Positions 46,701 to 59,062 of a stretch of 64,000 bases of DNA are shown here, piece after piece. The notes beneath the pieces were generated by a model, which worked only from the letters and a program-made list of their open reading frames with translations, was not told the DNA's origin and ran no database searches. Each line of letters opens with the position of its first letter. Position 1 is the stretch's first letter. A program made the position numbers and the translations under genes. The DNA is from Megalobrama amblycephala (taxonomy: Eukaryota; Chordata; Actinopteri; Cypriniformes; Xenocyprididae): positions 24,804,142-24,868,141 of the forward strand of contig NC_063054.1 of assembly GCF_018812025.1 (NCBI RefSeq), read 5' to 3'.

Positions 46701-49700
46701 GTAACACCTCTCTGGCATCTGCAGGGACATCATGGGGTTTGGGGAACGTGTATCCCAAAACTGTCAAAAAAAGAGAAGTAGAGAAACAGTTGCTATAATC
46801 TACTCTAGACCAGGGCTGCAATATTTGGTCAAATTAATATAATTTTGCAATTATTTTATCAAATACTGCACACTAAACTGTAGGGGCGTGACGAGACGGG
46901 TAGCTCACGAGACGAGATGAGACACGAGATTGAGTTAACGAGAACGAGACAAGATTTTTTACACACTATTTTTAAGAAATCCTCAAAGATGATTAGAAAA
47001 AATAATCTGCAATGTTTTAACTAATCATCTTGTAATGAATGTCATTTAAGTTCTACTTTCAGAGTATGAATTATCATATGCAAAAAAAAGACAACAATAT
47101 TCAAGCACTTTAAAACTTTTTGCCGCAAACTCAACTGACTGGCTTCTCTCCTGTATAATTTCATACAAGTCTCTTCAGACCTTACTGTACATGATTTATG
47201 AGCTTCTACAACTTTTGACCTCCTAACTGAACTCCTTTCCACAAATTGATCATAGAAATAAAAAGGAGTACAAATAAAAATGGTAAAACTTTACAATAAG
47301 GTCTCATTTATAAACAATGTATTAACCAACATCAACAATGAGCAATATCTTTGCTACAGTATTTATTAATCTTAGTTACACATAAAAATAGTCATTCATG
47401 GTTAGTTCATGATAGTGCATAACGTAATGTTAACAAATACAACTTTTGATTTTAACAATGTATTAGTAAATGTTGAAATTAACATTAACTAAAATGGTGT
47501 AGAAGTATTGTTCTTCCTTAGTTCATTTAAAGTTAACTAATGTTAACTAATGAAACCTTATTGTAAAGTGTTACCATAAAAATAAATAACAGTTTTCTTT
47601 TAGTCTTAAGTGCAATCAATAAGTGCAATCATAATTATAGCACTCTCAATATTCAAAGTGCAAAGAGAGACCAAATTTTTCTTTAAGCATGATACAGAGC
47701 TGAGAGATGCTTACAACTACACAGCCCAGCCTAAGATAGCTTTCATATTGGAAGATATTTGTATTCATCAGGGAGCCACTTTCAAAATGCGGGGTATTGA
47801 CATCGCGTTTGAATACGCGCTCACGTTTACTTTCACTTCGCGATCGCACATACTCTGTGAATAGGGAGCGGCGGCGACCATTATCCAATTGAATTAAATG
47901 TTTTTTTATTTCTATAAAAAGCAAAACGACAGTGAAGGCATAATGTAAACGTAGCAGTGGCATATTCTTTCCTAATTTCACCCTCACACTATCACGAAAC
48001 TGCTTTTCGCCTCGACAAGAAATCTCGTCACAATTTAGTCTCACGAGATCTTGTGACACAAGAGCTCGTCACACCCCTACTAAACTGTGATATAATTAAC
48101 ATTTAACAACTACAACTTAAGGTACAGTGGACTAAAAAATATCTGAGCACACTTGCAAGCCCAGTTTGATAAAAAGATTTTTTTATGATCAAGTCAAACC
48201 GAATTGAACAAAAAGAACTTTCAATGGACAATGTTCCACTAAAAGATTGCAGTTTAAATACATTGTGGTCCATAAAATATAAAATATGCGATTGTGAAAA
48301 AGTGAAAAAATTCTGAAAAATTGTGAAAAAGTGAATCCGGCATGCTTTTTGTGGTTTAATAAGATGCACTAAGCCATGTGAGCATTTAGATTTTACTTCA
48401 ACAATGCAACCCTAAAGACTTCAAAGATGGGTTCCAGCACCTTTAGTGTTTTGTCCCAGCTGCCACTCATAATACAGGTGTAGTTCGGTGCTTTTATCCA
48501 GTGAATTGTCTTGATCGGGCCTTCATGCTGGTCAAAGGAAAAGGTTGTGGAACCTGTTAATCATACTGTAAACCAACATAACTGAAAAACATACACAAAA
48601 AGGTATGCTATGGGCTTTGCTAATAATTTACATTAGCCCATTATACAGAAGCATAAAAATATAAAATGAACACAAATTAACTGCTTACTTGCGCTATCTG
48701 AATGGTCTGATTGCTGTTCAGATCCCACATCTTGGCAGTTTTGTCACAGGAGGCTGTAAATACTTTACTGCCATCCTGTTAATACAAAGAACAGAACCAG
48801 AATCGGGTAAGATGACGCATCATGTCAGTAAAAAAAAGAATATAGAAAATAGGACTCTGGTTTGATTGTGTAGAACTAAATTTCTGACAGGAACTATATT
48901 CATGAAAAAAAAAAGTCCAACAATCAATCAATCTCTTATTTAGAATCATTAAGCACCTCTATTCGATTTAGGAAGTCCTAACTGGATTACAACAATTCTA
49001 TGAATCTTATTAAAAAAAAAATAAAAATAAAATTAAAAATAATAATAATAATTAAAAAAAAAAAAATTAGCAAAAAAGCCATTTCAAATTCTATGCCACC
49101 TCTGACCCAACAACAGAAATAAAGTAAACACATAAAACAGCCTAGGATCAGAGGCAGTATTGAGGTCTTTATTCTGTACAAATGTACTGTCTAATCCAAG
49201 TCAGTATTGTGGCTTTTAATGTTTAAATGAAATGTCTAATCTGAGCAACCAGCATGAGAAGTTTGTTTGTTGTCAATCAATGCATGTCTTCTTTTTTGAG
49301 TTTGTACACAACAATGATTTGTGCACTTGGTAAAATGTGCCCAGTTGGGTGCGATTCCCATTCATTTCCTTAAAAATAGACTTTATGGTGAAGAATTTTG
49401 GTTGGTTGAAGTCTGTAAAATGTTAAATTACCCACTAATATTTATAATGTGTGCGTGTTCTTACATCACTCCAGCAGACATCCAGCACCGGGCCTGTGTG
49501 CATCTGCTGGGCTTTAGGGACAGTTTGACCATTATCTTGAACCTCCCAGCACCGCACCTGAGGATATTACAGTCAATGTTCTATTATTATTATATAAAAA
49601 CACTGACAGAAAGAAATGCAAGTGAAAAATTATATTTAGGATAGGAGGCTTACGTCATTGGCCCACGAGCCTCCAACGAGAAAGTTTCCAGGCATCGTAG

Positions 49701-49936
49701 GAGGACTGAATGCCAAGCAGCTTATGCTGTCATCAGGTGGCGATGTTACTTCAACATCCTGTTATCAACGACACCTCAATTGAATTAACATGCACATATA
49801 TAATATAAATATAATATTTTTAAATATATTATATTTCTGTATTCACCTTCATTGGATTATGACTATCTGTGGTGGTGCTGCCAAATACACCTGTTCCCCC
49901 AGACCCAAAGCCCGTGTTCGTCCCGAATAAACTCAT
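43758..49936 (-). CDS. rae1: rae1, mRNA export factor (Gle2/RAE1), ten of eleven coding exons
   Basis: RAE1 is a seven-bladed WD40 protein that binds the GLEBS motif of NUP98 at the nuclear pore for mRNA export, and it also acts in mitotic spindle and checkpoint control. Coding exons (minus strand): 49936-49847, 49758-49654, 49557-49465, 48775-48689, 48527-48441, 46760-46689, 46446-46339, 44902-44796, 44685-44610, 43952-43758. All introns are GT-AG and phases agree (one phase-2 junction, between exons 8 and 9). Start at [20 protein letters not shown], the family N-terminus. WD-type segments include [48 protein letters not shown] and [18 protein letters not shown]. The joined product is 340 residues ending at YASSYDWSK. 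The family is 368 long, so a last exon of about 28 codons is missing. Read-through of the last donor would add 19 residues and then stop. Confidence 0.95.
44098..44160. mobile_element. Possible hAT-type element end in rae1 intron
   Basis: CCAGTGGTTCTCAAAGTGTG resembles the CAGTGGTTCTCAAA terminus of Charlie-like hAT elements. No partner end found in the same intron. Confidence 0.35.
46881..48079. mobile_element. Non-autonomous hAT element in rae1 intron, 8-bp target duplication
   Basis: CTAAACTG at 46873-46880 and 48080-48087 flanks the element exactly. The ends TAGGGGCGTGACGAG and CTCGTCACACCCCTA are inverted repeats. Subterminal regions are full of ACGAGAC/GTCTCGT-type words. No transposase. 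A second MITE is nested inside. It lies between rae1 exons 5 and 6. Confidence 0.9.
47282..47575. mobile_element. Nested 294-bp MITE with 8-bp target duplication
   Basis: ATAAAAAT at 47274-47281 and 47576-47583. The ends GGTAAAACTTTACAATAAGG and CCTTATTGTAAAGTGTTACC are inverted repeats with two mismatches. The 8-bp duplication fits hAT. It lies inside the larger element and is therefore younger. Confidence 0.9.
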
Positions 49937-50351
49937 TTCAGTCCGTTAAGAGCTGATCAGACAACAATGAATCAGATCCTATACAAGTAACATACAACAT
50001 AGTATTAACACGTGACAACAAAGATCAACTACAATACCTACACCAATTCAAGTCAATTTAATGGTAACGTTAACAAACCGCTACTATTTTGAAAGTGTCT
50101 AAAATTAATCAACATACTCAGGTTATAAAAAGTTAAACCGTAAATTCTACCTCACGTTTACATGCATACAACCACAAACCGTGCGATAGGTTTTAATAGC
50201 ATTCAGCAAATACAATTAAATTATAGGCCTGGGCGACATCTACATTAATGGCAACAATGTTTCAAAATATCTTAACCAGCTAAACTCACTAACTGCAGCA
50301 GAAATATTTGATTACTCCCATAAAAACCGGTTCCCGCTTTAGAAACGATAC

Positions 50352-50371
50352 ACACACACACACACACACAC
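50352..50371. repeat. (CA)n microsatellite
   Basis: About ten ACA/CAC dinucleotides upstream of rae1. Confidence 0.9.
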
Positions 50372-50416
50372 TGGTAAATGCACTTCCGTCGCTCAGTTAT
50401 TGAGGACGTGTTTTGA

Positions 50417-50424
50417 TGACGTCA
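50417..50424. promoter_or_regulatory. CRE-like palindrome upstream of rae1
   Basis: TGACGTCA, the full ATF/CREB consensus, lies 481 bp upstream of the rae1 start codon in a short non-repeat stretch between a CA and a TA microsatellite. A core promoter position is plausible but the transcription start is not known. Confidence 0.4.
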
Positions 50425-50499
50425 TCCGTTGGTTTCAAAATCGACATCTTTATTTTTATTCGTTTTTTATACCATTACAAAATTCCAGTCGAGAACAAA

Positions 50500-51894
<1,395 letters not shown>

Positions 51895-51895
<1 letters not shown>

Positions 51896-52215
51896 AACTG
51901 ATCAGCTCAAACCAGTCTGGCCATTCTCCTCTTGACCTCTGGCATCAAGGCATATTCTGCCATATTTTCTCTTTTTCAAACCATTGTTGTGCATGAAAAT
52001 CCCAGTATCAACAGTTTCTGAAACACTCTGAGCAGCCCATCTGGCACCGATAACCATGCTTCGTTCAAAGTCACTTAAATCACATTTCTTCCCCATTCTG
52101 ATGCTTAGGTTAAACTTCAGCAGATCTTTACATGCCTAAATGCATTGAGCTGCTGCCATGTAATTGGCTGATTTGCAGTAATGAGTAGCTGAACAGGTGT
52201 ACCTAATAAATCATT
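51895..52215 (-). mobile_element. Tc1-like transposon 5' fragment
   Basis: Minus-strand frame 52096-51902 begins MGKKCDLSDFERSMVIGARW and contains SVSETVDTG and LDARGQEENGQ. This is the DNA-binding N-terminus of fish Tc1-like transposases, with the linker partly deleted. Upstream sequence contains CAGGTGTACCTAATAAA on the plus strand, close to the usual element end. The catalytic domain is missing. Confidence 0.75.
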
Positions 52216-52216
52216 C

Positions 52217-52352
52217 AAAATGTGCTTGGAAAAAAAAATACGATCAAAATATAGACTTGCAAAATGTCGTATCTGTTATTGCTTAATAACTCCGGACAGA
52301 TATCACATTATGCAAGTTGATATTCTGATCATATTTTTTTCCAAGCACATTT
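52217..52352. mobile_element. Short fold-back MITE
   Basis: AAAATGTGCTTGGAAAAAAA at the left and its reverse complement at the right continue as about 48-bp inverted repeats with few mismatches, around a centre of about 40 bp. Confidence 0.75.
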
Positions 52353-52717
52353 TATAGATTCCAAACCACATCAATCTTAATAACTACTATTATGTACTGT
52401 ATTTAATCATTTAGTTAGTGATATACAATTGTTAACGAGGTCTGTAAGTGACTAAAGTCTTATCAGATGAGTATAATTATTAAGTAGGTGTCATGATCAC
52501 TAGTGAGAGTTTCCTCATCAGTGTCTGTCTATTTATACCGTTTGTTTCTGCTTTAGTCATGGAGTTTTCAGTTCAGGTCACCAGTTTCTTTGTTTGTTCT
52601 CTTGTTTCTTGTTTGACTGCTTTGTGGCTGTTGACCCCTGCCTGTTTTTGGAGATACGACTTTGGATTACCCATTAAATACCCTGCACTTGGATCTGTCT
52701 GTTTGTCTCTGTGATTT

Positions 52718-54095
52718 CCCACATGGAAAGAACCTATATGTGGATATATGCGCATATATGAAACCTATATGCAGTGTATATGTACATATATGCTGCATAT
52801 ATGCACATATATGATAATATATATGCTGCATATATGCGCATATATACTGCATATATGCTATATATATGCTGCATATATGCGCATATGTACTGCATATATG
52901 CTATATATATGCTGCATATATGCTATATATATGCTGCATATATGCGTATATATACTGCATATATGTGTATATATGCCACATATAGGCAAAATTGAGGTGC
53001 ATATATGTGCATATACAGGAAATATAGGTCTCCTGTATTGCTTCTTCATATCCATATATATGCCCTATACATACAAGATATGTCTTCTATATAGCTAATG
53101 GCAGGATCTGGTCATTTTGTAGCTCATATCTCATTTTTGACTGTCATACATGATGCCTAGCTCATATTTTCTATTATCAAGGCAAAAACTAAGAATTAAC
53201 GAAAAAAATTATGCAAGAACTTATGTATGTGCGAATGTAGCAGTTATGTATTTAGACAATTATTTTGTGATTCCACTTGCCATGACCATATTTGGGGTTT
53301 CCTGCCGCCATGCTGACTTGGGGTGTTGACGCACTTTGCTGCTTCCCAGTCTGCATGAGACATCACAGCGGTAGGTCGCACAAAGTTTTTGCGGTGATTC
53401 AATTAAGGCCATGTTTCATGTAACAGCTGAATTCACATGATATATTTGTATGATTGTAATCCAAAACCCCTCTGTGATGTACATTCAGATGTTTCGTTGA
53501 TTATTTTTCTTTACTTAAGTTACTTTTAATATCTCTCTTTCTCAGCGTTGTGCGTTGCTGCCGCATGCTGTTTGTATGCTGCACAAGTCCTCATATATTG
53601 CCATTTGTGTTATACAGAATAAAGTGAGGACCTGATGGCAAGATTTTTCGCAGTCTGTCTTTGATTACGACACAACGCAGAAAACACACCGCTACACGAA
53701 CACGTGAAATTGGTCCCACATGGAAAAAACCTATATAAACATATATGTTTCAATATAGGTTTGATATAGGTTTTTAATATATGTGACATATATAAAATTG
53801 GCCGTTTTCCTATATTATGTGTACATATATGTACATATATGTGTATATATATATATGTGTACATATATGTGTACATATGTGTACATATATGTGTGCATAT
53901 ATGTGTACATATATGTGTGCATATATGTGTACATATATGTGTGCATATATGTGTACATATATGTGTGCATATATGTACATATATGTACATATAATATAGG
54001 AAAACGGCCAATTTTATATATGTCACATATATGTAAAACCTATATCAAAACTTATATTGAAACATATATGTTTATATAGGTTTTTTCCATGTGGG
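52718..54095 (+). mobile_element. CCCACATGG element, copy 1 (in 5' LTR)
   Basis: Ends CCCACATGGAAAGAACC and GGTTTTTTCCATGTGGG, flanked by TT on both sides inside an LTR whose uninterrupted form (TGATTTACCGTGACA) is seen in the 3' LTR. Structure: TIR, then a TATATGCGCA-type palindromic minisatellite (52736-53025), a unique region (53100-53714), then an inner hairpin module (53715-54095) that itself carries both TIRs. No credible transposase; the unique part contains an AATAAA near 53621. Superfamily unknown; a 2-bp target duplication is inferred. Confidence 0.85.
53715..54095 (+). repeat. Inner hairpin module of CCCACATGG element, copy 1
   Basis: Starts CCCACATGGAAAAAACC and ends with its reverse complement. 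Arms of about 100 bp (with GGCCGTTTTCCTATATTATG and its complement) surround a GTGTACATATAT-type alternating purine-pyrimidine centre. Confidence 0.85.
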
Positions 54096-54136
54096 TTACC
54101 GTGACAGAAAACTCCATCACTAAGAGATCCAGCAGG

Positions 54137-55950
54137 ATGAGAATTCATATCACTCCCCCGGCTACTATAAAGGAGCGGATGGCTCGACTCAAAAATTTGA
54201 TGACCCTGAAACAACAGGGGATGGAGGTAGGAGGTTTTGCCCAATTGTTTTGGACCCTGGCGGTGGGGCTGGGATATAATGATGCTGCTTTAGTGGACCT
54301 TTTGAATGGTTGCCTGGATAACTCGTTACCTCTGTGGGAGATGGATGGACTGGGAGACCTGGACTTTTGGGGGTTCGTCCACTATCTCGAACTTCGGAGT
54401 AAGTGGGCCACACCAGGTCAGTCAGACCCCGCTACAACCAATGAGTCCGTGAATCCGTTCCAGAAGCCACAGAGGTGGTGGGCACTGAGCCTCTGCTTCA
54501 CCCAGGTAAAAGGAGGAGGAGGAGGAAGAAGGCTTCCTTCATCCTTCAAGGCCCGGAGGCCTTTCCAGAGTCCGCTCCAGCCAGTAAGTCCACTCCAGTC
54601 AGTGAATCCATTCCAGAACCCGCTCCAGCCAATGAGTCCGCTCCAGTCAGTGAGTCCACTCCAGATCCCGCTCCAGTCAGTGAGTCCACTCCAACCAGTG
54701 AGCCCGCTTCAGTCAGTGAGTCCACTCAAGTCAATGAGTCCGCTCCAGTCAGTGAGTCCACTCCAGAGCCCGCTCCAGTCAGTGAGTCCACTCCAACCAG
54801 TGAGCCCGCTTCAGTCAGTGAGTCCACTCAAGTCAGTGAGTCCGCTCCAGTCAGAGAGTCCACTCCAGAGCCCGCTCCAGTCAGTGAGTCCGCTCCAGCC
54901 AGGGAGTCCGCTCCAGCCAGGGAGTTCGCTCCAGAGTCTGTTCCAGCCTGTGGGCCAGATGAGGTAGGCACAGAGCCACTGCCTCACCTTCATAAGAGGA
55001 GGAAAAGGTGGAGAAGGGCTTCCTCCGTCCTTCAAGGCCCAGAGGCCTTTCCTGAGCCCGCTCCAGCCAGGGAGCCCACTCCAGCCAGGGAGCCCACTTC
55101 AGAGTCTGTTCCAGCCTGTGGGTCCACTTCGGTGCCTATAGATGAGGTAGGCACAGAGCCACTGCCTCACCCTCATAAGAGGAGGAAAGGGAGGAGAAGG
55201 GCTGCCTCCATCCTTCAAGGCCTGGAGACCACTCTAGAGGTTGTTCTTTGTTTCCCCAAGCACCTTGCCCTGCCGGCGCCACCTAAGCGCCCTGCCCTGC
55301 CGGCGCCAATTAAGCGCCTTGCCCTGACAGCACCGCCAGAGCAGCCCGAGCCCGCTGACGGCACCGCCAGAGCAGCCCGCTCTCCCTGATACAGCCACGG
55401 AGGCCGGCACCGAGCTGTCCGCTCTCCCTGATACGGCCACGGAGCACCCTTGGTCTGTCCTGCCGCCGCCCAGGCCATCTGCCCTGCCGCCAGCCCTGCC
55501 GCCCAGGCCGCCGGCCCTGCGGCCGTCGCCATCCAAGCCTTCTGTCCTTCCACTGCCATCCAAGCCTTCTACCCTGCCGCCACTGCCCAGGCCGTTTGAA
55601 CCGCTGAAACCCACCTGGTCAGTTCCTCCAGAGCCGCTCTGGCAATCAGCCAGGAATCCAGACCTGCGGGAACCCGCCTGGTCAGTTCCTCCAGTGCCGC
55701 CCTGGCAATCAGCCAGGAATCCAGACCTGCGGGAACCCGCCAGGCCAGTTCCTCCAGCGCCGCCCTGGCATTCAGCCAGGACCCCGACCTTCAGGGAGCC
55801 CCCATGGTCTGTTCCTCCGGTTCCCCCCTGGCCTTCAGTTGGGGACTCTGGACCTGGCCCGCCATCCCTCCCCCTGATCCTCCTCCTGTCCACCTCCCTC
55901 CTGAGTTTTTTTGTGTTTTTTTTTTTTGTCTGGTGGAGCGTCTGGTAGCC
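54137..55950 (+). pseudogene. Gag-like and proline/serine-rich reading frames of the LTR element
   Basis: The first frame, from MRIHITPPATIKERMARL, has a gag-like stretch GGFAQLFWTLAVGLGYNDAA and WEMDGLGDLDFWGFVHYLE similar to matrix-like N-termini of some fish gypsy gags. After a frame change near 54475 a second frame has a basic module (VGTEPLLHPGKRRRRR; KKASFILQGPEAFPE) that recurs near 54964 and 55147. Between them lie many 18-bp repeats encoding ESAPVSESTP-type units. A third frame from about 55430 is proline-rich with repeated WQSARNPDLREP units. It ends in a hydrophobic segment ([20 protein letters not shown]) that could span a membrane, then a stop at 55946-55948. Frames need at least two shifts to join. 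Confidence 0.6.
54590..54950 (+). repeat. 18-bp coding minisatellite
   Basis: Tandem variants of CTCCAGTCAGTGAGTCCA within the LTR element's internal region. Confidence 0.85.
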
Positions 55951-55970
55951 GCTCCTTTGAGGGGGGGTAA

Positions 55971-57164
55971 TGTCATGATCACTAGTGAGAGTGCCCTATC
56001 AGCCACTAGAGGGCACTCCATCCCAGACTCTTGTTTTCACCCCTTGGACTTCATTACCCATAACACACTTCCCGGACAATTATCCCATGTCATTACACCC
56101 AGCTGTTTTGTGTTTCCTCATCAGTGTCTGTCTATTTATACCCTGTTTGTTTCTGCTTTAGTCATGGAGTTTTCAGTTCAGGTCACCAGTTTCTTTGTTT
56201 GTTTTCTTGTTTCTTGTGTTACGACCCGTCCTAATCTAGGGGTTGGACGGATCGGTAACAAACAAATTAAAATAATAAAAGATCTAAATCAACGAAAATT
56301 CCTCCTCTCCTGTCCCAGCTCACAAGAATCACCACGTTTTGAAACGAAAACTTTTCTTTATTCTCTTCTCACAAGTCAAAAATGAACAGAAGCATTTTCT
56401 CGGAAGGGGGACAAAGGCCAAAACAACAAACAAAAGGGAATCTACCTAAGGGTTTGGAGAAGCTGACTTACCTTACGAATGAAATATAAACAAAAGTACA
56501 ACAAACTTCCCTAACTCCCCAACTAAACCATAAACAGGAGAAAACAAATTGCACAAAGTAAAAGTGGCGCTCCCCCCACCTACAGCTTCGCATACAATAT
56601 AAAGGGGTAACAGAAACAAGCGTTATTTAACAAGAGTATGAGATAGAGCAGTTCTTACTGGGCGTTGTTTAAAGTCTCCATCACACAACTGGGAGAAAAC
56701 AATTCTCACACATAGACAACAATAGCATCGGTCACACCATAACAATTATTAACAGTCTGGGGCAGGAGACAGGGGACAGGACACGCGTGGAGCTCACGAT
56801 GCGCTCGACACAGCTCAACAACACAGTCCTCGTTTCCTGCATTTAAGCGCTCCCGCTCTTCCACGTAACTTGCCGCAGCTGGTCTCTCAATCAAGCGGTG
56901 CTGCCAGAGAGAGAGAGGGAGAGAGAGCGAGAGAGAGAGCGTGCACTACACATAATACATTACAATAAATGTATACAAAACACAACAGAGTAATACGTCT
57001 ATGACGTAACAATACACATAAAATAAATACATTCATGACGTAACACTTGTTTGACTGTTTTGTGGATGTTGACCCCTGCCTGTTTTTGGAGATACGACTT
57101 TGGATTACCCATTAAATATCCTGCACTTGGATCTGTCTGTTCGTCTCTGTGATTTACCGTGACA
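55971..57164 (+). repeat. 3' LTR (interrupted)
   Basis: LTR sequence at 55971-56216 and 57050-57164; the middle is an 829-bp LTR-like insertion flanked by CTTG. Confidence 0.85.
56217..57045. mobile_element. Solo LTR of another retrotransposon
   Basis: It starts TGTTACGACCCGTC and ends ATGACGTAACA (TG...CA with TGTTACG/CGTAACA inverted ends). CTTG flanks it at 56213-56216 and 57046-57049, and the uninterrupted site is visible in the 5' LTR (TTTCTTGTTTGACTG). Family not named; no internal coding region. Confidence 0.8.
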
Positions 57165-57431
57165 GTAGGTTTTCTTTTACATGTAAAATGGGCCAAAAAG
57201 AGACACTAAAAAGTAAAACAATGCCCATGTGAAGGATGCAATACTATAGAAATTGCACAATTAAGGTGTGACCATTGGACAAGAAATGCTCATTGGGGCA
57301 ATTGAGAGGAAAAGATATTAACAGCAAAAGACTTTAAGAATTAAGGTGAAGAATTAGGTGTGAAACCATTAGGAACCCTATAGTCTTCAGTGCCAATATT
57401 TCCCATAACTGCAGCCTACATGGAGTCTCCA

Positions 57432-58098
57432 GGGCCCCGTTTCCACCTGGTATTAAGATGCGTTTTGGATGATCGGATCACAAGTGGATGAGGGAGACAC
57501 ATACCCGTGTACACTTTTATTTTAATCCATCTCTTTTGTCCACGTTCAACCGATTTCTTTGAGGGGAGGGTCTATGGGTGGGTAAATGTATGGGTTCTTT
57601 AAGATCTTTTGATCTAATGAACAAAATAATATTTATATATGAACGCTACCAGAGACAATGGAAAACATACAGAGAGCATAGCTTTCGTTTCTGCTCTGAC
57701 AGCTGCAAGACCATCTGAACGCATTGAGTGCTTGTTAGAAATCAGGAATGGTGAGAGAACATTGTGCTTGGTATGTTTTTAGCCTTCAAACCCAACTTGG
57801 GTCTTTAGCCGACAAAGTTTAAATCCTGTCTGGCTAGCGTGCTTCCCATAATGTTTATGCATTAGGCCAGTAGGCAGAGAGTAGGCGGTCTTTAGTGGCT
57901 GTTCGAATGCATTCGACCACATCAGCGTTTCTACTACGAAAGCAATTCCTTCGAATACGTTTTCTACTACCTCTGGAAGTGGTCAAAAGTGGACAAGCTG
58001 AAAATGTTTTACATCCTATTTACACCTGTATTTTTGCGTCATCCACTTGTGATACGATCGACCAAAATGCATCTTATTACCAGGTGGAAAAAGGGCCC
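57432..58098. mobile_element. Non-autonomous DNA transposon with about 50-bp TIRs
   Basis: The left end GGGCCCCGTTTCCACCTGGT and the reverse complement of the right end GGGCCCTTTTTCCACCTGGT continue with TAAGATGCGTTTTGG versus TAAGATGCATTTTGG and ATCACAAGTGGATGA on both sides. No ORF of note. Target duplication unclear. Confidence 0.8.
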
Positions 58099-58099
58099 A

Positions 58100-59024
58100 G
58101 AAGACAAGGTGTCAGGTTCTCAAAGACTTTGCTAAAGAATCCTGATAAATGACCCCAATGAATAAGAATCACAAGCTGAAGTGTTATGAAATACATGAAC
58201 ACTGATTTTTTTTAAAGGCTTTGTAGACAGATATAGGTTGAGAGTGACTCTTGAGGGACAAGCATCACTTCCTCTTGGCAGTAAGTTTTGGAAGTTCATT
58301 TTAAGTCCATCTCTTACCCTGAAAGATCCGTCTTGCTCATTGTTAGTTGCAGCTCAGAGCTCACACCATGACTCCCTAATCAGGGTATCTTCCATTCATT
58401 CATGTTTTGATTTGATATTGAAATCAGAAAAATGAGAAAACCACACTTTTTTTCGTTTTTCATTTTCAAAATGAAAACGAAAAAACAAAAAACTGGCTTG
58501 ATTTTTCTTTTTTCATTCTGGGGTTGGAAACAAATAAGCAGTTTGAAAATTCGATCTCTACATGTGGGCGGGAATGAAACGCCTCTTTCCGCTGATTGGT
58601 CAACCAGATGTCAAACCGCGTCGTCATTGGTTCAGCTCAACAAAATAAAAGTCCCTCGCTCTACAGCCGTACAGATTCTTAACGCGTTTATTCTATATTT
58701 TATCTCTTTCTCATGAAATATTAATTTACTTTGCAGCTGCACACAATTACCCCCATTCTACAACGTTGGCACAATGCCTGTTTTATTGAAGTGACCAACT
58801 ATAAAAATCTAGCGAAGCTGCTCAGCGCACTGGGCAGCGAATGTATAGGCACACATTGAATTAAAAAGTGCAAATCAGTAGCCGATGTAAATATGCAGCA
58901 GTCATAACTTTTGTTGTAGACAACACCCTGAGTTTTGGGATCTGAGATGAATTTGAAATATGACAGATATGAAAATATATTACATGTTATTAGTTCATCA
59001 AAGCGGTGCTATAGAGAGATGGAC
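58100..59024. other. Intergenic, no gene seen
   Basis: A small AT-rich palindrome lies at about 58452-58490 (CATTTTCAAAATG core). Reading frames here are not recognisable. Confidence 0.4.
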
Positions 59025-59062
59025 TTAACCCTCATGTGGTGTTTAAAACCCTATTACACCTG

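Larger units (their letters stand above)
52489..54106 (+). repeat. 5' LTR (interrupted)
   Basis: LTR sequence at 52489-52717 and 54098-54106; the middle is the CCCACATGG element with a TT duplication on each side. Confidence 0.85.
52489..57164 (+). mobile_element. Non-autonomous LTR retrotransposon with GTAGG target duplication
   Basis: GTAGG at 52484-52488 and 57165-57169. The LTRs start TGTCATGATCACTAGTGAGA and end ACCGTGACA. 5' LTR 52489-54106 (split by the insertion at 52718-54095). Internal region 54107-55970. Polypurine tract GAGGGGGGGTAA just before the 3' LTR at 55971-57164 (split by an 829-bp insertion). The 5' LTR lacks about 120 bp present in the 3' LTR after AGTGAGAG. The remaining about 225 bp differ at only around six sites by eye, so insertion was fairly recent. 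No RT or integrase is encoded. Confidence 0.9.

Noticed and set aside
52748..54079. Frames rich in Tyr, Ile, Cys, Met, His
   Set aside because: Translations of the TATATGCGCA and GTGTACATAT minisatellites of the CCCACATGG element; the mirrored copy at 62494-62867 gives the same.
55215..55893. Long minus-strand Gly/Ala-rich frames
   Set aside because: Antisense of the GC-rich proline-coding region of the LTR element; the plus frames and polypurine tract show the true orientation.
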